From Bog-473 sp035947875 (GTDB lineage: Bacteria; Actinomycetota; Acidimicrobiia; Acidimicrobiales; RAAP-2), in the NCBI GenBank assembly GCA_035947875.1, contig DASZJQ010000166.1, forward strand, positions 1-46,865: a stretch of DNA of 46,865 nucleotides. The letters are read 5' to 3'. The stretch's first letter is position 1. Each line of letters begins with the position of its first letter. The position numbers and the translations under genes are program-made. The notes beneath the pieces were generated by a model that worked only from the letters and a program-made list of their open reading frames with translations, was not told the origin of the DNA and made no database searches. This document shows, piece by piece, positions 42,878 through 46,865 of the stretch.

Positions 42878-43711
42878 GTGAGGCGGACCTTTCTTTCTCG
42901 AATTCTTTCTCGCACGCCCGTGGTGGCGATCGGCGCGATCGGCCTGGGCGCGGGAGCGCTCGTCGGAGTGGGATCCGGGCTCTGGGCCGGGTCCGGGGCG
43001 GGGGCAAGCATCGTTGCGGCCACGACCACCACCACGACCGCCCCTGGTCCTCCCGCGGTGGCTCCGACGACGGCCACCACGCCGGTTACGGTCGTGGCGC
43101 CGGGCACCCCCACCGACGCATGGCTGAAGAAGGCCACCGCCGCCGAGGCCAAGGTGGGCAGCGTCCACATCAACGGCAACATCGTCCAGGGCAAGACCGG
43201 GATTGTCCTGTCGCTCCTGGTCAACGGGGACGGGGAAGGCGGCGGCAGCTTTACCCAAGAGGGCAGTCGGATCCAGCTCAAGCGGGTCGGTCCCCTGCTC
43301 TACTTCAACGCCCCCAAGAAGTACTGGGCCAGCCACGCCAACGCGGCCCAGACGAAGGCCTACGGGGGCAAGTGGATCGAGGTCAACGCTCTCGACGCAC
43401 GCTTCCAGTCCTTCGACCAGTTCCTCAACGCCGGCGACCTGGCCGCGGCCGTGTTCCAGGGGTACACCAGGCCGCTCACCGTCTCGAAGCCGACGACGCT
43501 CAACGGGCACAAAGTGGTGATCGTCAGCGACACGGCCACCGCCAAGGGCAAGAAGAGCTCAGTTCAGATGTACATCGCGGCCTCAGGCACGCCCTACGTC
43601 CTGAAGATCATCGACCGGGGGGCGACCCAGACGACGACGCTGAACTTCACGGCCTACGGCAGTCCCGTCTCCATCTCCACGCCGCCTGAGCCGATCAACC
43701 TGACCCAGTAG
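42878..43711 (+). CDS. Secreted LppX/LprG-like fold protein
   Basis: 277 residues. The N-terminus has a membrane helix (VVAIGAIGLGAGALVGVG) followed by a Thr/Pro-rich linker, so the protein is exported or anchored. The mature part (from about 90) has VGSVHINGNI, FTQEGSRIQLKRVG, KYWASHANAAQTKAYGGKWIEV and VVIVSDTATAKG.KSSVQMYI, resembling LppX/LprG-type lipid-binding half-barrels. No lipobox cysteine is seen. GTG 42878 is the start; no ribosome binding site is evident. Confidence 0.68.
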   Translation: MRRTFLSRILSRTPVVAIGAIGLGAGALVGVGSGLWAGSGAGASIVAATTTTTTAPGPPAVAPTTATTPVTVVAPGTPTDAWLKKATAAEAKVGSVHINGNIVQGKTGIVLSLLVNGDGEGGGSFTQEGSRIQLKRVGPLLYFNAPKKYWASHANAAQTKAYGGKWIEVNALDARFQSFDQFLNAGDLAAAVFQGYTRPLTVSKPTTLNGHKVVIVSDTATAKGKKSSVQMYIAASGTPYVLKIIDRGATQTTTLNFTAYGSPVSISTPPEPINLTQ

Positions 43712-43729
43712 GCCGGATCGGTCGACGAC

Positions 43730-43789
43730 CCGGCGGCATCCATCCGCCGGTCCCCAGCCCCCTTTGGGCCGGTCCCACCCCTTCGGCCC
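43730..43789. terminator. Two hairpins between convergent genes
   Basis: CCGGCGG/CCGCCGG with a 7-nt loop (43730-43750) and GGGCCG/CGGCCC with a 12-nt loop (43766-43789) lie between the plus-strand secreted protein gene and the minus-strand AIM24-like gene. They could serve as a bidirectional terminator; no T tract is present. Confidence 0.5.
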
Positions 43790-43804
43790 GGTCCCAGCGA
43801 CGGC

Positions 43805-44563
43805 TTAGGACCGCAAGATGCTCCCGAGCATGCCTGCAGCCGCCCCACCGGCCGCCCCGGCCGCGGCCGGGTGCTCGTCGCCCAGGAACGGCCTGAGCGC
43901 TCCGGCCAACAGGGCGATCGGCATCGACTGCAGCCAGATCCGGCCCGGGCCGGTCATGACGGCGAAGTGGTGCCCGTCCTCACCCATGTAGCGATTGGCC
44001 AAGCCGGGCACCCTGACCACCTGGAAGGTGACCGAGGCCTGGAAGAGACCGACGTGGCCCGGGTGAACCCGCATGCTCTGCCCAGGTTGGAGATCGAAGG
44101 CCAGCACCTCACCGGAGAGATCGATGAAGCAGCGGCCGGTCCCGGTGATCTTCTGGAGGATGAAGCCCATGCCGCCGAAGACGCCGCCGCGAAAGGACTG
44201 CTGGAACCCCAGGTCCAGCTGGACGCCCGGGGTAGCCGCCATGAAGCCGTGGCGGTGGACCATGTACTCGGCTTCGGGACTCACATCGATGGGGATGATG
44301 TGCCCCGGGACCTTGGCCGCAAACGATACGGCACCTACGCCGCCCTCGGCGGTGTAGGTGCTCATCATGATGGAGGCTCCGGACACGGCCCGCTTGACGA
44401 TGCCCTTGAGTCCGGCCCCCGCCATGCCGCCGCCAGTATTGGTGGCGATCTGGACAGCGTCTGTCATCCAGCTGAATTCACCAACTTCAGAGATGATCGA
44501 CTCACCGGGTTGGAGGGAGAGCTCCAGCACCGGCATGACCGTTCCGTGAATCGTCTCGTCCAT
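43805..44563 (-). CDS. AIM24/TIGR00266 family protein
   Basis: 252 residues of the AIM24-type beta-rich fold with repeated Gly-rich turns: LSLQPGESIISEVGEFSWM, TNTGGGMAGAGLKGI, FSRGG-like turns and FHAVMTGPGRIWLQSMP. The C-terminus is Gly/Ala-rich and helical. Function is unknown, with links to membrane or stress biology in other organisms. ATG 44563 follows AAGGAGG closely. The preceding gene overlaps its start by 62 bp. Confidence 0.85.
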   Translation of the reverse strand: MDETIHGTVMPVLELSLQPGESIISEVGEFSWMTDAVQIATNTGGGMAGAGLKGIVKRAVSGASIMMSTYTAEGGVGAVSFAAKVPGHIIPIDVSPEAEYMVHRHGFMAATPGVQLDLGFQQSFRGGVFGGMGFILQKITGTGRCFIDLSGEVLAFDLQPGQSMRVHPGHVGLFQASVTFQVVRVPGLANRYMGEDGHHFAVMTGPGRIWLQSMPIALLAGALRPFLGDEHPAAAGAAGGAAAGMLGSILRS

Positions 44564-45506
44564 GACGACCTCCTTGTTGGCCTTGTGGGCCTGGTTGATC
44601 AGATGGTAGTGGCGCCTCACCCCGAATTCTTGGACCGGCGGCGTTGTTCACCAGTCGTTCAGCCAGTGACACTTCGACCAGTCCCAGCAGCACGCCGAAA
44701 CTGAGACCGCCGGCCAGATAGGTGAGGAAGACCAACCAGATGTGCTCATGGGGAACCAGGTACGCGATGCCGTCCACCAGTTCGTGTTCAATCCCCAACG
44801 GGAGGGTGATCATGAACAGCACGAGAAGGAATCTCGGCGCCACGAGGGAAGCCGAACGGCGAAAGGCCGCCCGCACCGAGAGGTCCTCCATGTTGATGAG
44901 CGGACCGATCAGGGCGAACAAGGTGGTGATGATCAGTCCGGGGATCACAAAGGCCAACGATGCCAACCCGCCCAACGCCCACAGGATGCCATCGGCCACC
45001 AGCAGGCGGACATAGGGCAGAGTGCGCAAGACCTGGCCGACCGCCGGAGCCTCGTGCCCCCGTTCGACGGCCCCCACCAACCGCTCCAGGAGACCGCTGT
45101 AGAAGGTCAGGCCGAGCGTGGAGACCAACAGGACGAGGGCGGCACCCAGCGACTCGGTCCCCAAGTGGTCGACCGAGAACTCGGTGAACAAGGTGCTGTT
45201 GGCCGCATCGAGGCCGAAGATGAAGAGGGCCGGTACGAAGACCCGGCCGGGCTCGGCTCGGGCCGTGCGGAGCGCCATGCTCCAGATGTCGCGGGGCCTG
45301 ACCCGGGGTCGGTCAGCGGCCGGGTCCGCAGCCGGGTCTCCCGTCGGGTCCGCAGTCGAGGTCGAGATTGGGGGCGCGACGGGGTCGGGGGTCGGGTCGG
45401 GGGTCGGGTTTGCAGTCGGGGTCGGTATCGGGTCGGGGGTTGCGCCGGCGGTCGGGCTCCCGCCCGCCTCCGGGTCCGGATGGGGTTCGGGTTCGGGGTC
45501 ATTCAT
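44502..45506 (-). CDS. Polytopic membrane protein with Pro/Asp-rich N-terminus
   Basis: 334 residues. The first 65 residues are Pro-Asp/Thr repeats (PDPTPDPV and similar) from a GGGTCGGGG-type DNA repeat. Six or so membrane helices follow (FVPALFIFGLDAAN, LGAALVLLVSTLGLTF, ILWALGGLASLAFVIPGLIITTLFALIGPLINM, FLLVLFMITLPLG). The C-terminus is Gln/Gly-rich and overlaps the AIM24-like gene by 62 bp; that tail may be a read-through beyond the true end. ATG 45506 overlaps the methyltransferase stop (ATGA). No family recognised. Confidence 0.65.
   Translation of the reverse strand: MNDPEPEPHPDPEAGGSPTAGATPDPIPTPTANPTPDPTPDPVAPPISTSTADPTGDPAADPAADRPRVRPRDIWSMALRTARAEPGRVFVPALFIFGLDAANSTLFTEFSVDHLGTESLGAALVLLVSTLGLTFYSGLLERLVGAVERGHEAPAVGQVLRTLPYVRLLVADGILWALGGLASLAFVIPGLIITTLFALIGPLINMEDLSVRAAFRRSASLVAPRFLLVLFMITLPLGIEHELVDGIAYLVPHEHIWLVFLTYLAGGLSFGVLLGLVEVSLAERLVNNAAGPRIRGEAPLPSDQPGPQGQQGGRHGRDDSRNGHAGAGALPPTR
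45355..45450. repeat. GGGTCGGGG-type low-complexity repeat
   Basis: Runs of GGGTCGGG(G) and GTCGGGG units encode alternating Pro, Asp and Thr on the minus strand at the N-terminus of the membrane protein. Copy number probably varies by slippage. Confidence 0.6.
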
Positions 45507-46204
45507 GCCGGTAGACCGCCGTTCCCGGTGAACTCGAAGAGGCGCCGCTCGGGGTCGAAAGCGGCCGGCGCGCCCACCAGCTGATGCCGGCCGACGGCCA
45601 GGACATAGCCCTCCGGAGCGGCGAACGATCGCTCCGAGAACCCGGCGGCCGCGAACCACCCTCGGATGGCCGGCGTCAGGTCCGGCGGCCGGCGGTGACG
45701 GGTCCAGATCACTGATGCGCCCGGGGCACAGAACGAGGGGAGGGCCGCAACGGTGGCGGCCACGTCGTCCGCACTGATGTTGCCGAAGACCCCACAGACC
45801 AGCACGAGGTCGGCCGGCACGGCGGGGGCGAAGTGTCGCGCCAGGGACGCATCCCCCTCGATCACCGTCACACGGTCGCCTACTCCCGCCGCGGCCGCCC
45901 GGTCGCGAGCGAACGCCACCAGCGCTGGGTCCTGCTCGACCAGGAGGGCGCGCACGTCTCCCGCCCGCTCATGCGATGCCACAACATCGATCACGTCGCG
46001 GCCTTGGCCCGCGCACAGGCTGATGACGCTGATCGGGCCCGACGGCCGCTCTCGGAGCGCTTCGGCCACACCGTCCTGCACGTGGCGCAGCCGCACCGAG
46101 AGCCCCGAGGCCGGGTCCTCGTAGGGCGCATGCCAACGCACCCAATGCGAGACGTCCGGGTCGACGAAGCGCTGATCAGGATCGGAGCCGGAGCCGGGCG
46201 CCAT
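45503..46204 (-). CDS. Class I SAM-dependent methyltransferase
   Basis: 233 residues. Motif I ISLCAGQGRDVIDVVA, motif II VRALLVEQDPALV and motif IV DLVLVCGVFGNISADDV are those of a class I methyltransferase. The acceptor is unknown. It overlaps the membrane protein gene downstream. The plus-strand D12 methylase gene starts 45 bp away, so they may share regulation, but no functional link is shown. Confidence 0.85.
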   Translation of the reverse strand: MAPGSGSDPDQRFVDPDVSHWVRWHAPYEDPASGLSVRLRHVQDGVAEALRERPSGPISVISLCAGQGRDVIDVVASHERAGDVRALLVEQDPALVAFARDRAAAAGVGDRVTVIEGDASLARHFAPAVPADLVLVCGVFGNISADDVAATVAALPSFCAPGASVIWTRHRRPPDLTPAIRGWFAAAGFSERSFAAPEGYVLAVGRHQLVGAPAAFDPERRLFEFTGNGGLPA

Positions 46205-46248
46205 GCCACCATCGTAGGGTCGGCCGTCGACGCCGTAGGGTGGGGCCG

Positions 46249-46865
46249 GTGATCAAGTATCTCGGGAGCAAGCGCCGGCTGATCCCGGTGCTCTCCCAGA
46301 TCTGCGCCGCCTCGGGCGCCCGCACGGCGGTGGATCTCTTCACCGGCACCACCCGCGTGGCCCAGGCCTTCAAGTCTCAGGGCCTCGCCGTCACCGCACT
46401 CGACTCCGCTCGATACGCCCACGTCTTCGCCCAGACCTACATCGCCACCGATGCTGCCACCGCAGACGTGGGGGCGCTGACCGCAGCCATTGCCCACCTC
46501 AACGGACTGCCCGGCCGACCCGGCTACGTGCACGACACGTTCTGCTCGGAGGCCCGGTTCTTCCAACCGTTCAACGGTGCTCGGATTGATGCCGTGCGCG
46601 ACGCCATCGAGTCGGAGTATGCGGGGTCACCCTTGTACCCCCTCCTCCTCACCAGCCTGATCGAGGCGGCGGACCGGGTCGACTCGACCACCGGCGTCCA
46701 GATGGCCTACGTCAAGCAGTGGGCACCCCGCTCGGCCCGGCCGCTCACGTTGCGGGTGCCCGAGCTGTTGCCCGGAGGCGGCCGGGCGGTGCTGGGTGAT
46801 GCGCTCGAGCTGACACCGACGCTCGGCCCCTTCGACCTGGCGTACGTGGATCCGCCGTACAACCA
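46249..46865 (+). CDS. D12-class DNA adenine methylase, cut by window end
   Basis: 205 codons are visible. KYLGSKRRLIPVLSQI is the characteristic N-terminus, VDLFTGTTRVAQAF is the SAM motif (FxGxG-like), and YVDPPYN at the window end is motif IV (DPPY) of N6-adenine methylases of the D12 class. Methylation of DNA adenines is expected, in a restriction-modification or orphan role; the rest of the gene and any restriction enzyme lie beyond the window. GTG 46249 is the start, in a GGGGCCGGTG context without a clear ribosome binding site. Confidence 0.88.
   Translation, partial: MIKYLGSKRRLIPVLSQICAASGARTAVDLFTGTTRVAQAFKSQGLAVTALDSARYAHVFAQTYIATDAATADVGALTAAIAHLNGLPGRPGYVHDTFCSEARFFQPFNGARIDAVRDAIESEYAGSPLYPLLLTSLIEAADRVDSTTGVQMAYVKQWAPRSARPLTLRVPELLPGGGRAVLGDALELTPTLGPFDLAYVDPPYN

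Overview
The window reads as chromosome of a high-GC actinobacterium. GTG starts are frequent, third codon positions are strongly GC-biased, start/stop overlaps (ATGA, GTGA, TGATG) are common, and one membrane protein begins with the GWW..SDGKWYPPE motif that I associate with Acidimicrobiia. The class-level placement is an inference. No rRNA, complete tRNA, CRISPR array, integrase or intact transposase was found. I see about 52 protein genes, four of which are small and uncertain.

Region 1 (1-16.9 kb) looks like an accessory island. Two fragments of a tRNA-Ala(GGC) 3' half, both starting at the anticodon loop, lie at about 446-492 and 16502-16547 in the same orientation, as attachment-site scars would. 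Between them are a SipW-type secreted protein with its own multidomain signal peptidase, a VOC protein, a STAS protein, an arylsulfotransferase-like lipoprotein, a flavin reductase-like protein coupled to a DUF4254 protein, a minus-strand run queD-queC-GT9-propeller, an FtsH paralogue, and a redox/stress group (MsrB without zinc cysteines, DsbA-like, hemerythrin).

Region 2 (16.9-31.4 kb) opens with sparse, poorly conserved small ORFs. Then come a lipoprotein coupled to a flippase-like membrane protein, a methyltransferase divergent from a tandem CoA-transferase/Mug pair, a GT4 glycosyltransferase with a membrane-anchored companion, a secreted GH92 mannosidase, and a VOC/DUF2252 pair.

Region 3 (31.7-46.9 kb) holds an HU protein with a lysine/alanine tail and a palindromic operator at its start codon, DUF5522, DUF4190, a zinc alcohol dehydrogenase and a ferritin-like diiron protein. 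Next is a tightly overlapping five-gene minus-strand operon encoding three paralogues built from tandem YbjQ-like domains plus two small proteins. It is followed by an F420-type nitroreductase and a secreted repeat protein preceded by a 34-residue acidic ORF whose stop overlaps its start. A coupled VOC-CMD-DUF7064-like trio, a LppX-like secreted protein, an AIM24-like protein, a membrane protein, a methyltransferase and the start of a D12-class DNA adenine methylase (cut by the window end) complete the region.

The strongest candidates for an undescribed system are the six-domain YbjQ operon (35.6-39.0 kb), the signal peptidase/DUF5305/RTX-like fusion with its SipW-type substrate, and the queD-queC-GT9-propeller run facing a reductase-DUF4254 pair. 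Their functions are not established by the sequence alone.
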